From contig NZ_LN884299.1 in assembly GCF_001403875.1 (NCBI RefSeq), forward strand, positions 1,798,117 to 1,862,116: a DNA stretch of 64,000 nt. Direction: 5' to 3'. This document shows positions 9,920 through 19,039 of this stretch, in pieces. The notes under the pieces are model-generated. The model was not told the origin of the DNA. It worked only from the letters and a program-made list of their open reading frames with translations, and made no database searches. This DNA comes from Paenibacillus ihumii. GTDB lineage: Bacteria > Bacillota > Bacilli > Paenibacillales > Paenibacillaceae. Made by a program: the position numbers and the translations under genes. Within the stretch, counting starts at the first letter, position 1. Every line of letters starts with the position of its first letter.

Positions 9920-10472
9920 AGAGCACGCGGCCTCTGAAATTGGTTCGCCAACCTCCACAGTCCCATCGGTTACCTCAAGTGTCTATGATGAGTTATTCAC
10001 TAATTTGTCTGCTTCTCTAGATCCGGAAGAGATAATCACCATATCCTCTGTTGTAGAACGCTTCTTAGTTGATCGCTCTTGGGTCACAGCAGAATTAGTG
10101 AAAGGATACAAGCTCAGTGATATTTATCAAGGCCTTCTGTTTCAAGAAAAAGGCGGGGAATACCAAATCTATATGGATCGGCTGTATCCCGATCTCCCAC
10201 TGGATCCTCTCACAGCCTTTAACAAGCAGTCCCTGGCAGTGACAAGTGCAGTTTATGATGATTTGGCTCCAGACATCGAAGTCCAAGAGGTATACCCGAT
10301 TTCTGTTACGGAAAATGTTTATAGCCGTTTGATGCAGGCCGCGGCATCAGGGACGGGATACGATGATGTGGCTCTAAAGCGTCAGCCGCTTCGTTTTGAT
10401 CAAGCACCGTATGTGTCGGTTCAGTGCAAGATCAAATTTCCACCGTTGACGGATCATTACAAATCAAGGTAA
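9861..10472 (+). pseudogene. RHS protein N-terminal segment (frame 0)
   Basis: From about 9,890 an open frame of different base composition encodes LVPSGGYVLAEEHAAS and a region with two similar VYDEL/VYDDL segments, probably the N-terminal domain of an RHS element. It has no start of its own: the join to the upstream secreted fragment is out of frame. At about 10,411-10,420 the frame breaks. FDQAPYV is continued in another frame by the continuous RHS sequence SVQDQISTVDGSLQIKVTDL. Deleting TG from TATGTGTCGG restores YVGSVQDQ, so a 2-bp duplication (or a 1-bp loss) is the likely lesion. Confidence 0.65.
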
Positions 10473-11620
10473 CCGACTTATTTGTTAAAGGTGCAAACGG
10501 GATGGATTTTGCGCTGACCCGTGTCTATGACAGTACGATGGGCAAGGATCGGACGTATGTGGCATCGGGGTATAAAAATAGAACCGAAATCACGAAGGAA
10601 GAGGAACGCTTTCACTTAGGAAAAGGTTGGAGATGGGATCTCCCTTATCTGAAAACCGAAGCCGGGGTTGATTATTTAACCATTCCAGATGTAGGAACCT
10701 ATGCGCTTGAAAACAATAAACTGCAAGGTTATCCATGGAATAATTACGATTTCGGTCCGGTTCGGGAGAGTAGATTGGAGCAACTGAGGAACGAATTTGG
10801 GATATCGCAAGCCGAGTACGAACTCAGGGATTATACGGGAGGCACCACAACGTTTTTCTCTTATCATGGTGAACCATTGCTGATTACTAACCGATTTGGC
10901 AATTACATCAGTTTTTCCTGGGGGAGTAGCGGGAGCCTAGGGAAAACACTAGACTTTGTGTTTGTCTCCGCCGGAAATGGGGAACTCGGACATTATTTGA
11001 TTTTTAAATATGATAACCAGCAGGTGAAAGTGACGGCTTATGGAGAGGCGGGAAGCGAGGAGTCGGTTACCTACAAAAAAAGATCTGTAACATCATATAA
11101 CCGGACTCAAGAAGTGTTGACAGAAGTCATCGATGCTCAAGGTCGGTCAACCAAATTTGATTATGGTATTTGGAACAGTACTTTGTTTAATATGGTTCGA
11201 GGTTATGAAAATTTGACCGGCACCGATCGAATGATCTACTGGGGATGGAATGACTGGGTGCAGCTCACCTCCATTGAGCATCCGACGAAAGCAATTACTC
11301 AGTATGGCTTTGACGGCTTAGTTATGCGGAAGCTGGGGGAATACGCCGCACAGCAAGAACCAAGGTACAATAGCCGGAAAGTGTTTTACAGCACAGAAAG
11401 CCAAACGGTTGGCACGGAATTAAAGCTATCCTATAACGGGGATATTGGAGAAAGCTACGGAACGACCCGTAATTACTCGGTTATTGTAAATGATGGATTA
11501 GCAAATACCACTTTCAACTATACCAAAGCGCATTACGGCAACATGGTACCGGAAGTTCTCTACAAAAGGAGCGCCGATAGAATCTCTCTAAACGGCAGCT
11601 TACGGGAGACTACTTACTAA
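10424..11620 (+). pseudogene. RHS protein middle segment, ends at an in-frame TAA
   Basis: About 398 residues beginning STVDGSLQIKVTDLFVKG, the conserved entry of many Gram-positive RHS proteins (DGSL...TDL...G.NG..F.LTR.YDS). It contains beta-rich sequence such as LGKGWRWDLPYL. The frame ends at TAA 11618-11620. After that stop the same frame continues without interruption (TYNEARRSAVPIRIEER) into the YD-repeat core, so this is a nonsense mutation rather than a natural C-terminus. Confidence 0.72.
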
Positions 11621-14254
11621 ACCTATAACGAAGCTAGACGATCGGCTGTACCGATACGTATTGAAGAAAGGAAGTCTTCGGGATCCTCCAGTTCATCGAG
11701 AGTAACGAGTACTGAATATGATAATGACTACGGATTGATTATGTCCCAGACGGATCCTCAAGGGGTAACGACGCGATTCCAATATAATTATTATAACGCG
11801 CATATGGTAATGCAGTGGCTTCCGATAAGAGTCACTGTCCCTGTAAGTACTACAAACAGTTTGATAACAAAATATACTTATAACCAAAATACGGCGACTT
11901 TAACTGAAGCCACCGTAGAGGATAACACGGGGAAATTATTTTCAAAGGTGAACTATGAGTACGATACTTACTCTAATCCGACTACCGTTCGTATAAAGGG
12001 AGATACCGTAGATACAGTAATAAAAATGCAATATGGTTACCGGTCGATGCTCCCGACCCGACAAGATGTCAATGTAACAGGAGTAGATGGTACCATATCT
12101 ACCATTTCCGTTCAAGCAGCATATAATCTGCGGGGAGAGATTACAAGGTATGTCGATGGCAATGGAAATGCTACAGTAGCTACCTATGATGCCATAGGAC
12201 GGCCTACGACGGAGACGAATCCGGACGGAAGTGTCACTACGATTAAATATGATGATCTTTTAAACAAGGTTAGTGTAACGGATCCTCGCGGTAATGTGAG
12301 AACGTATGAGTACGATCCGCTGGGAAGGCTGGTTCGTGAAGTCGATGTCCGAGGTGTAACCTCTTATACGCTAGATGAATACGGTCGACTAGTGGCAAAA
12401 AGAGATCCAGCAGGGGACACAACATTTTATTCATATGATGCCAACAGTCGGGTGCTCACGGAGAATGACGGTACCAGTCAAATTCAGTATATTTACAATG
12501 ACGGGAACCGAACATTGACTACTGTGGACGGGGAGAACAACCAGATTCGGGAAACCTACGACGTCATGGGACGTTTGCTTCGTCAAGAGGAATTGAAAGC
12601 CACGGGGAATGTGCCCCTGGTCAGTCGTACCTATGATTATATGGGAAATGTAACGAGTTCTACGGATGCCAACGGCAATGTGACAGCATTTACGTACGAT
12701 CCGATATCACGGCTAATCGTAGTTAAAGATGCCGAAGGGAAGACGACCAGTTATAGCTATAACATGACTGGGGACATGATCAAGTTAACGTATGGTGATG
12801 GCAAATCGCTATTCAAGAGCTATGATGAAATTGGCCGTCTGCTGAAACAAACCGATCCGCTGGGACAGACGGAGACGTACACTTACGATCGTAATAGTAA
12901 TGTTGTTAAGTACATTGATCGGAAGGGTCAAATCCATTCATATCAATACAATAATCGTGATTTTCTGATTCGGGATCAGACGAGTGATGAAACGATCAAC
13001 TATACGTACGATAGTATGGGAAATCGTCTGACGATGAAGGACGCTACGGGGACAACCAGCTATGCTTATGCCTCTACCGGGGAGCTAATTAGCCTCACCT
13101 ATCCAGATGGGGCCAAACTGACGATGAATTACGACAGCCGGGGATTGCGAACCAGCCAAACCTTTACCTTGGGCAGCTATACTCTGACATCAAAAACCAC
13201 CTATCAAGGCGCAAGGGCGCTTCCACAAAAGCTGCAGGTGATAAGTAGTGGAGGAGCGGAAATTGCTAATTTAGCTTATTCCTACCGGAAAAACAACAGC
13301 TTGGCTCAAACGACAACCGGAACGGGACTAGCGGCAACCTACTCCTACACTGGGCTTAATTTAACGGGACTTACAACGACTCATAACGGGGCAAAGCTTA
13401 AGCAATATACCTACGGCTATGACAATAATCGGAACATTACAAGTCAAAATGATAGTGGTACAAGCTTTGGCTACACGTACGATGCACTCAATCGGATCAA
13501 GACCTCAACTCAATTTAATGAAACCTACACCTATGACCAGAGGGATAACCGGAGAAGCCTGACAAGTAATCGTGTACCGGAAATCCCAACTACTGCGTCG
13601 TACCAGTACGACACTAGAAATCGGTTAAAGGCCGTGACGGAAGACGGTACGAGTATTACCTATAGCTATAATGGCGACGGGCTGATGGTCGGGCGTACAA
13701 AAGGAAATCAATCAACAAGATACTATTATGATGATCGTGGCCTGCTTGTTGCGGAAGGAACGGTAGGTTCTGGAACGGTGACCATTACTTACGGCTATGT
13801 ATTTGATTCGACCAGAAAACTGGTAGGACGCCAAGCGGCGGGTGAATCAAAGCTACAATACTATGTAACCAACGGTCATGGGGATGTTACAGAGCTTCGT
13901 GACGCATCAGGGAACTTACTGAACAGCTACAGTTACGACATCTGGGGTAATCCGATAACCGTACAGGAAACTGTACCGAACTCACTGCGGTATGCAGGGG
14001 AGTACTGGGATGCGGATACAAAACTACAATACCTCCGCGCGAGGTGGTATGATCCGGCGACGGCGCGGTTTATTGGGGAGGATACGTATGAGGGCGAGCT
14101 TACGAATCCGCTGAGTTTGAATCTTTATGCGTATGTGCATAATAACCCATTGATTTATGTGGATCCAAGTGGGCATGCAATTAGTAGAAACGATGCGGAG
14201 ACACTTCTTGCAATAGCTGGAGCGGAAGGGGGGAATCAGATGTATGGTGGGTAA
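11621..14254 (+). pseudogene. RHS YD-repeat core
   Basis: Continues the frame of the preceding segment; the first ATG after the TAA is at 11735. About 840 residues contain many YD repeats (for example YEYDPLGRLVREVD, YTYDSMGNRLTMKD, YSYNGDGLMVGRTK) that fold into the RHS shell. The core ends with the hallmark RARWYDPATARFIGEDTYEG and LNLYAYVHNNPLIYVDPSGH. Variable toxin sequence should follow. Instead, after AGAEGGNQMYGG the frame stops at 14254. One extra G in the six-G run at 14228-14233 would continue it as AEGGESDVWWVIRSYLGTEA into the next segment. Confidence 0.8.
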
Positions 14255-14460
14255 TTAGGAGTTATTTGGGTACCGAAGCAAAGTATGATGTACGAAACTT
14301 AGTTGATGATAATAATAGATTTAAGTATTTATTCAATATGGCAACAGGTAACCATTACATTGAAAGTGAAAATACACCTGAAAATGCATCATGGGCAAAA
14401 GGAGAATTGTTAGAGATATTTGAGCGTAATGCACAAATAGAGGAATCGGTTAAAACTTAG
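14255..14460 (+). pseudogene. Pre-toxin linker of RHS C-terminal module 1
   Basis: Encodes WWVIRSYLGTEAKYDVRNLV and then FKYLFNMATGNHY, WAKGELLEIFERNAQIEESV. A second copy of the same linker lies at 15295-15567 (WKIRSILDQKAESFVLD, FKYLYNMATGHHY, WARKRLGKIIKQSAAIQ). Such a conserved segment between RHS core and toxin tip fits the polymorphic-toxin plan. It is separated from the core by the G-run lesion. It is separated from the toxin by a second lesion: GTTAAAACTTAG with one more A reads VKNLVIGMVGGRSS into the following frame. Confidence 0.65.
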
Positions 14461-14468
14461 TAATTGGG

Positions 14469-14816
14469 ATGGTAGGAGGAAGATCTAGTAAAGTATCTAA
14501 AAATGGAATACGTGGTAAATCGACTAGCAGTACAACCAAGGGTTGGATTAAACGTTCTACTTATAAAGAGATTGGTGAATTACTTGGAAAAAGAGCACAA
14601 CAAAAGTTTTCTAATGCAATGAAAAAAGGTATCGTAGATGCAGAAGGAATGAATGGTATAAAAATATTAAGTGGAAAAGGAATCAAAGTAGGGAAATCAT
14701 ACTACAAGTATGAAGTTAAGGTAAAAGGGGATTTTGGTGCATATCGAGCTTTAGGAAATTACGATAAATCATCAGGGCATTATATTTTTGATGTGTTTGA
14801 AAAAATTCATAAATAG
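14469..14816 (+). CDS. RHS C-terminal toxin domain 1 (putative nuclease), displaced frame
   Basis: 115 residues, lysine-rich. A basic low-complexity start (RSSKVSKNGIRGKSTSSTTK) is followed by a compact domain ending GAYRALGNYDKSSGHYIFDV and FEKIHK. Position right after the linker and before a small acidic gene identifies it as the toxin tip. The beta-rich end with conserved Y, R, H and D suggests an RNase of the BECR/EndoU-RelE kind, but that is inference from shape only. The ATG at 14469 is probably not the natural start; the domain was made as part of the RHS protein before frame loss. Confidence 0.55.
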   Translation: MVGGRSSKVSKNGIRGKSTSSTTKGWIKRSTYKEIGELLGKRAQQKFSNAMKKGIVDAEGMNGIKILSGKGIKVGKSYYKYEVKVKGDFGAYRALGNYDKSSGHYIFDVFEKIHK

Positions 14817-14828
14817 GATGGGGGAAAT

Positions 14829-15161
14829 ATGAATAACCACTTTGATATTAATTTTATTAAGTACTGGATGAATGAAACTGAGGCTGAAAAGAGAGCAATT
14901 GAATGTTTTTGGAAGAATCTCTTTCTCTACAATAAGGAGGATCCTGAGGAATTTGAAAGGAACTTTCCCGAGTATAACCCTTCTTTTTTAGAGGTAAACA
15001 TTCAAACGGTTTCAATTGTATTTGAAAATTATCCAGATTTAGACTACAATCACGTTTTAATTTCCATCCCTATAAGATATCAGGAGAAAAGTAAGGGTAT
15101 TTATAAAATTCTATTTACTTTTGATGGTAAGGTAGAAGATGATTATTTTATTATTGACTAG
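14829..15161 (+). CDS. Putative immunity protein 1
   Basis: A 110-residue acidic protein (NHFDINFIKYWMNETEAEKR to GKVEDDYFIID) starting 12 bp after the toxin stop, with GGGGGAAAT before the ATG. It has no signal peptide or membrane segment. Size, acidity, intact frame and position directly after a toxin tip fit an immunity protein that neutralises toxin 1. I do not recognise a named immunity family. A terminator follows at 15224. Confidence 0.6.
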   Translation: MNNHFDINFIKYWMNETEAEKRAIECFWKNLFLYNKEDPEEFERNFPEYNPSFLEVNIQTVSIVFENYPDLDYNHVLISIPIRYQEKSKGIYKILFTFDGKVEDDYFIID

Positions 15162-15223
15162 CATTCCCTCTAATCATTGTCTAAATGTTTTATAGGGTTT
15201 CCCGAATAACTTTAGTGGAACTG

Positions 15224-15248
15224 GGCTGCATTTATGCAGCCTATTTTT
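15224..15248 (+). terminator. Terminator after immunity gene 1
   Basis: Stem GGCTGCAT/ATGCAGCC with a 2-nt loop followed by TATTTTT. It separates cassette 1 from cassette 2. Confidence 0.75.
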
Positions 15249-15294
15249 CATAGTTTTTACATTATTGCTACTTAAATTTATACACGTATGTTAA

Positions 15295-15567
15295 GTGACG
15301 AAGCTATTTTTTACTAGTTCAGATTTCATATATCTTTCTTTAGATGCTTCATGGAAAATTAGAAGTATTTTAGATCAAAAAGCAGAGTCATTCGTTCTAG
15401 ATAAAGATAATAATTATTTTAAATATCTATACAATATGGCTACGGGGCATCATTATGAAGAGACCACTACTGGACAAAGGGATTGGGCAAGAAAAAGATT
15501 AGGAAAAATTATTAAGCAAAGTGCTGCTATACAAGATGCAACAGAAAGCGTTTTTTCGGGCCTATAG
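15295..15567 (+). pseudogene. Orphan pre-toxin linker (module 2)
   Basis: A second copy of the RHS pre-toxin linker, with no RHS core in front. Matching landmarks are WKIRS, DKDNNYFKYLYNMATG and DWARKRLGKIIKQSAAIQ. Upstream of the homologous part the frame has no proper gene start. It ends at TAG 15565-15567 after ATESVFSGL. One more T in the six-T run at 15551-15556 changes this to ESVFFGPIDKIKKEKSL and runs into the toxin frame. This is the orphan-cassette layout known for RHS and CDI loci: spare toxin tips that can recombine onto the core. Confidence 0.65.
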
Positions 15568-15875
15568 ATAAAATAAAAAAAGAAAAAAGCTTAATAAAAT
15601 CAGAAGCGCGTTTAATTAAAGCAGCGGAACAAATGGGGAAAAACCCCAAAATACAAAAAGAAGCAGATGAACTAGTAGCAAAATTTTTACAAGGAAATGT
15701 TAATCCAGGTATAGAAACCAAAAATTTAACGAGAGATATCAGTTATTTGAGAGGAAAAGAGGGGGCAAGAGTATTTTATAGAATCAGAAGCGATCAGATG
15801 CAAATTTTAGCAAAGGCAAATAAAGCTAACGAGCAGGCAGTTATAGATATTCTATATAAAATTTATGGTAAATAA
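15555..15875 (+). CDS. Orphan toxin domain 2 (putative RelE/BECR-like RNase)
   Basis: The frame is open from the linker boundary and has its first ATG at 15633. It encodes PIDKIKKEKSLIKSEARL, a helical region (KIQKEADELVAKFLQGN) and an end reading ISYLRGKEGARVFYRIR, MQILAKANKANEQAVIDILY. The R-V-F-Y-R-I-R strand followed by an ILAKANKANE helix resembles RelE/ParE-fold RNase tips found in Gram-positive polymorphic toxins; this is recognition by pattern, not proof. It is out of frame with its linker. Strongly AT-rich. An acidic gene follows 9 bp downstream. Confidence 0.55.
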   Translation, partial: FGPIDKIKKEKSLIKSEARLIKAAEQMGKNPKIQKEADELVAKFLQGNVNPGIETKNLTRDISYLRGKEGARVFYRIRSDQMQILAKANKANEQAVIDILYKIYGK

Positions 15876-15884
15876 GGAGCTAAT

Positions 15885-16238
15885 ATGAGAGTATTAAATA
15901 TCAGTTACCCAACTCCATTATCTGAAATCCTTAATAAGGATAATGATAATATCGATGTGTTTATTGAACTAGAAGATGGCTCGAAGATAACTCTAGTAGT
16001 AAGTACACCAGAAAATCTAATAAGCCAGATGAATAAAGAAAATGTGAACTATTTAACAGCCCCTCAACCAGAGATTATAGTCAAATCATTAACTCATGAG
16101 AATATAAAAAGGGCGATAGAAGAATGTGTAGATGAAGATGCATTTTGGTTGAAATTATTATTTGTAGCTAGCACCGATAAAAGTGTAATTAATATGGATA
16201 AAGTTAACCAGTATATCAAACAATTAAATAATTTATAA
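15885..16238 (+). CDS. Putative immunity protein 2
   Basis: A 117-residue acidic protein (MRVLNISYPTPLSEIL to VNQYIKQLNNL), ATG at 15885 behind AAGGAGCTAAT, 9 bp after the toxin 2 stop. Cytoplasmic, no membrane segment. The toxin-immunity gene order is the only functional evidence. It is intact although the toxin module is frameshifted, which fits selection to keep immunity. A long hairpin follows. Confidence 0.58.
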   Translation: MRVLNISYPTPLSEILNKDNDNIDVFIELEDGSKITLVVSTPENLISQMNKENVNYLTAPQPEIIVKSLTHENIKRAIEECVDEDAFWLKLLFVASTDKSVINMDKVNQYIKQLNNL

Positions 16239-16270
16239 AAAATAAGAAATCATCAAATCTTGCTAAACAT

Positions 16271-16309
16271 AAGAACCACATAAGAGTGTACAACTCTAAT
16301 GTGGTTCTT
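16271..16309. terminator. Long hairpin, probable bidirectional terminator
   Basis: 17-nt arms (AAGAACCACATAAGAGT and ACTCTAATGTGGTTCTT) with one A-A mismatch and loop GTACA. No T-run follows on the plus strand. The core ACCACAT/ATGTGGT recurs in the terminator at 17714-17751. Confidence 0.5.
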
Positions 16310-16501
16310 ATACATAAAGATTAAAGTTGAAAACAAACAATAAGCAGGCATTATTTTAAGGTACATATTAAAATTAGGTAGTATAGAAAGAAGAAATTAA
16401 TCTAAGAATTTATTGTTATGAAAAAATGTTCTTAACAAGGCTAAATAGCTAGGTTTTTTACGTAATTTTGGTATGAAGAGATATCTGGAAGCTTAAATGC
16501 A

Positions 16502-16936
16502 ATGAACAATTCAAGATTTGAGAATGCCTGGTTGCAACAAGATACATCGTCAATTCAGTATTATGATAAAAAATATACAAGCAGCACATATATCAAAGGT
16601 GATTTTACGGACTCGTTAGATTACCTAGAAGGACTTGCTCAAGGATATTCTGAGAAGTACGGAACTGATAAAAAAAGGATTATAATTTATAAATAACTGT
16701 GTGGAGGTTTCAAGGCGTTCCCTTCAAAAGGATTTTTAACGGATGGCACTAAAATAGGTGATTTTGTGCAGTCATATCCGAATGATTTGATACCCTATAA
16801 ATTTGCTGTTTGGGCAAAAAATGAGTTTAAAAATAATGCCTATACCTACAAGAGTTACAGCCAACAAGTTCAAAGTTTTATACAAGACAATGAAAGGAAA
16901 TCCGGATCGGGTTGGTACAACTTATTGTATGGATAA
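16502..16936 (+). pseudogene. Broken small gene in toxin region, in-frame TAA
   Basis: An ATG at 16502 (weak ribosome site) opens 64 residues (NNSRFENAWLQQDTSS to KKRIIIYK) and stops at TAA 16694-16696. The same frame then continues for 79 codons (GFKAFPSKGFLTDGTKIGDF to SGSGWYNLLYG) to the stop at 16936. Base composition is the same on both sides. This suggests one former gene of about 144 codons with a nonsense mutation, probably another toxin tip or accessory piece. No family recognised. Confidence 0.45.
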
Positions 16937-17037
16937 GATACATTTTTGGAAAATATCAAAATAGGGAAGCAACTATTTAATAAGTAGTGTGTAGCAGGAT
17001 AGATAGTAATACCTATTATGTACTAAGGAGTGATTTG

Positions 17038-17130
17038 GTGAAATATTGGATCATAGGATTTGTGGTCTGTATTATACTATTCTTTACTTATAGCATATTT
17101 ATGGAACACCATGGGGAAAAGAAACCATGA
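17038..17130 (+). CDS. Small membrane peptide, overlaps next gene
   Basis: A 30-residue frame starting with GTG behind AAGGAGTG. It has one transmembrane helix (WIIGFVVCIILFFTYSIF) and a short charged tail. Its TGA overlaps the ATG of the next gene (ATGA), so either the two are translationally coupled or they are one membrane-anchored protein split by a one-base change near 17120-17128. The second reading fits the usual layout of N-terminally anchored proteins of this kind. Confidence 0.5.
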   Translation: MKYWIIGFVVCIILFFTYSIFMEHHGEKKP

Positions 17131-17702
17131 GGAAAGAAGCATCAAGATACTTGCAAGACAAATACGGTGAAGAAATGACAATTGAGTCAATAGAGTATGA
17201 CTTCGACAATTCATCATTTTTCAAGTATAGGTACTTTGCAGTAGCCCACTTAAAGAAGAACCCTCAAATTCAATTTCGAGTAAACAAGTATAGTGGAGAA
17301 TTAGCGGACACCTACAATATTTCCTATTGGAAATATGAAGTTGAAAATGAGATTAAACAAAAATTTCGCCAAATATCGAGTGTGTCGTTTCAATTAAGGT
17401 CTAATCCGTTACAAGATCAAATTGAAGGCGACGGAATATATCCCCCTAGTTATCATGAAATAAAGAAAGAAATCAAGGAAAAAGATATGCCTGTATTAAG
17501 ACTATGGTTTAGTGTAAATGATCACAAGCAAAAACAAACGATGAATACAATGTTTGAAGTCGTTTCGTTTCTCAAGGAGAAGGAATACAGATTATCGGCA
17601 ATTCACTTTCGCTTTATGTTTGATAATCAAACATACTATTTAAGGGGTGTAGATTTAAAGGGTGTTACTGATCTTCAATCACTGGTTAACAGGCTTGAAT
17701 AG
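17127..17702 (+). CDS. Hypothetical protein, possibly once membrane-anchored
   Basis: 191 residues, MRKEASRYLQDKYGEEMTIE to LQSLVNRLE. The start region (EASRYLQDKYGEE...IESIEYDF) looks like the extracytoplasmic part of small anchored proteins in which a transmembrane helix precedes it. That helix is present in the overlapping upstream peptide. Alternating hydrophilic strands and helices, no catalytic motif. AT-rich like the rest of the island. Function unknown; an immunity role is possible from position but unsupported. Confidence 0.6.
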   Translation: MRKEASRYLQDKYGEEMTIESIEYDFDNSSFFKYRYFAVAHLKKNPQIQFRVNKYSGELADTYNISYWKYEVENEIKQKFRQISSVSFQLRSNPLQDQIEGDGIYPPSYHEIKKEIKEKDMPVLRLWFSVNDHKQKQTMNTMFEVVSFLKEKEYRLSAIHFRFMFDNQTYYLRGVDLKGVTDLQSLVNRLE

Positions 17703-17713
17703 TTTGTTTCTTC

Positions 17714-17751
17714 ACCACATGCGAGTGTAGTAACTTCATGTGGTTTTCTTT
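17714..17751 (+). terminator. Terminator at the right end of the RHS island
   Basis: Stem ACCACATG/CATGTGGT with a 15-nt loop and TTTTCTTT. Confidence 0.8.
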
Positions 17752-17755
17752 CAAT

Positions 17756-18205
17756 GAGTCTGTCCCAAAAGTAAACTTTATGACCGGTTGCCCTTGATGT
17801 GACCAAACACGCTCTCGACCACCCTTTTACGCCGAGCATGGATCGCGGGTTTCTCGTTCTAAATGGAATTATAGTAGTTAGTTTTTGCGGAAAAGCAAGG
17901 AAAGCAGATTTAAATGGATTTCATGTTGTTAGATAAAGGGAACTGTTCATTATAGGCCGGATTCTTGATTTTAGGTGCATCAAATCCATCTAATCTAATG
18001 AATCACTCGTCTAGAGCATAATTAGATACATGAATTCCATTTAGTGTTCGAGTTGGATAGCTTATGTTCGAGTTCGACAGCATATGTCCAACAGTCAAAT
18101 AAGATAAGCCAAAAAATGGGATGCAGGCAAGGGAGAAATTGATTCCGGCAAAATTGATTTCGTAGAAACCAATTCTATAGAAACAAATTCTGCAGAAAGG
18201 AATAC
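17756..18205 (-). mobile_element. IS1182-like remnant with terminal repeat and spacer repeats
   Basis: Starts with GAGTCTGTCCCAAAAGT, like the terminal inverted repeats of such elements. On the minus strand 17858-17778 encodes NEKPAIHARRKRVVESVFGH and then IKGNRS-stop, the C-terminal end of an IS1182-type transposase. The adjoining 17860-18205 has no gene. It matches, in inverted orientation, the element at 46556-47345, including two or three units of its 20-bp repeat (TTCGAGTTNGAYAGCTTATG-like, near 18047-18090). It also has short GAAA/ATTC repeats at 18135-18200. It closes the island on the right. Confidence 0.65.
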
Positions 18206-18283
18206 GCTTTCGAAAAGAATGGGGCGCCCCTCAGTCATCTATGATGACTTCTGGGAGAGCCCCATCTCTGGTTTTGATAGAAA

Positions 18284-19036
18284 TTAAAGCTGCTGAGCCA
18301 GCTGCTGGTAGATCTGTCTGCTCCACAGGCTCCAAGGCGCATCCTCCGGCGGGAGAGAGACCAGCCGCACCGGCTCCTTCGTTACCGGGTGCGGGCAACC
18401 GACGTATAGCGACCATAAAGCGATTTGCTGACCCGGCTTGTTAACGGTCTGTCCATATTTCTGATCGCCGTAAAGCGGGCAGCCGATATGGCTGAGCTGC
18501 ACCCGGATTTGGTGAGGGCGGCCGGTCAGCAGCGTGACCTTGACCAGCGTAAGGCTGTCGCCCTGAGCCGTCCCGATGACTTCATAGTCGAGGATGGCTT
18601 CTTTGCCGCCAGGGGTTCCTTTGGAGACGACCGATACGGTATTCGTGCGCTCATTCTTCAGGAGCGTATTCGTCAGGCGGCCTTGCTGCTGTCTAGGCAC
18701 GCCATGGACAATAGCAAGATACGTCTTGTCGAAGCTGCGGCTCCGCACGGCCTCGGACAGCCGGGAGGCGGCCTTCGAGGTTTTGGCAAAAATCATCGCG
18801 CCGCCAACGGGGCGATCCAGCCGGTGAACGAGCCCCAAATATACATTGCCCGGCTTCTCGTACCGCTTCTTGATATCTTCCTTCAATAAGGACAGCAGGT
18901 CAGGATCGCCGCTTGCATCGCCTTGCGTCGGAATGTTGACCGGCTTGACGATTCCTAGCAGATGATTATCCTCGTACAAAATTTCGAAGCTGGATTCCGC
19001 TGGCGTCCTGCCCTCGCTCAAGCTATTCGTCGTCAT
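18284..19036 (-). CDS. RluA-family 23S rRNA/tRNA pseudouridine synthase
   Basis: A 250-residue enzyme that isomerises uridine to pseudouridine in RNA. The catalytic motif is LVHRLDRPVGGAMIFAKT with the essential aspartate. Later family motifs are LLTGRPHQIRVQLSHIGCPL and GDQKYG. There is no N-terminal S4 domain, so it belongs to the short RluA-like group (RluA/RluC/YlyB relatives), whose exact target site cannot be told from sequence. The methyltransferase gene ends 3 bp upstream, which implies one transcript with two RNA-modification enzymes. Confidence 0.9.
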   Translation of the reverse strand: MTTNSLSEGRTPAESSFEILYEDNHLLGIVKPVNIPTQGDASGDPDLLSLLKEDIKKRYEKPGNVYLGLVHRLDRPVGGAMIFAKTSKAASRLSEAVRSRSFDKTYLAIVHGVPRQQQGRLTNTLLKNERTNTVSVVSKGTPGGKEAILDYEVIGTAQGDSLTLVKVTLLTGRPHQIRVQLSHIGCPLYGDQKYGQTVNKPGQQIALWSLYVGCPHPVTKEPVRLVSLPPEDAPWSLWSRQIYQQLAQQL

Positions 19037-19039
19037 CGA

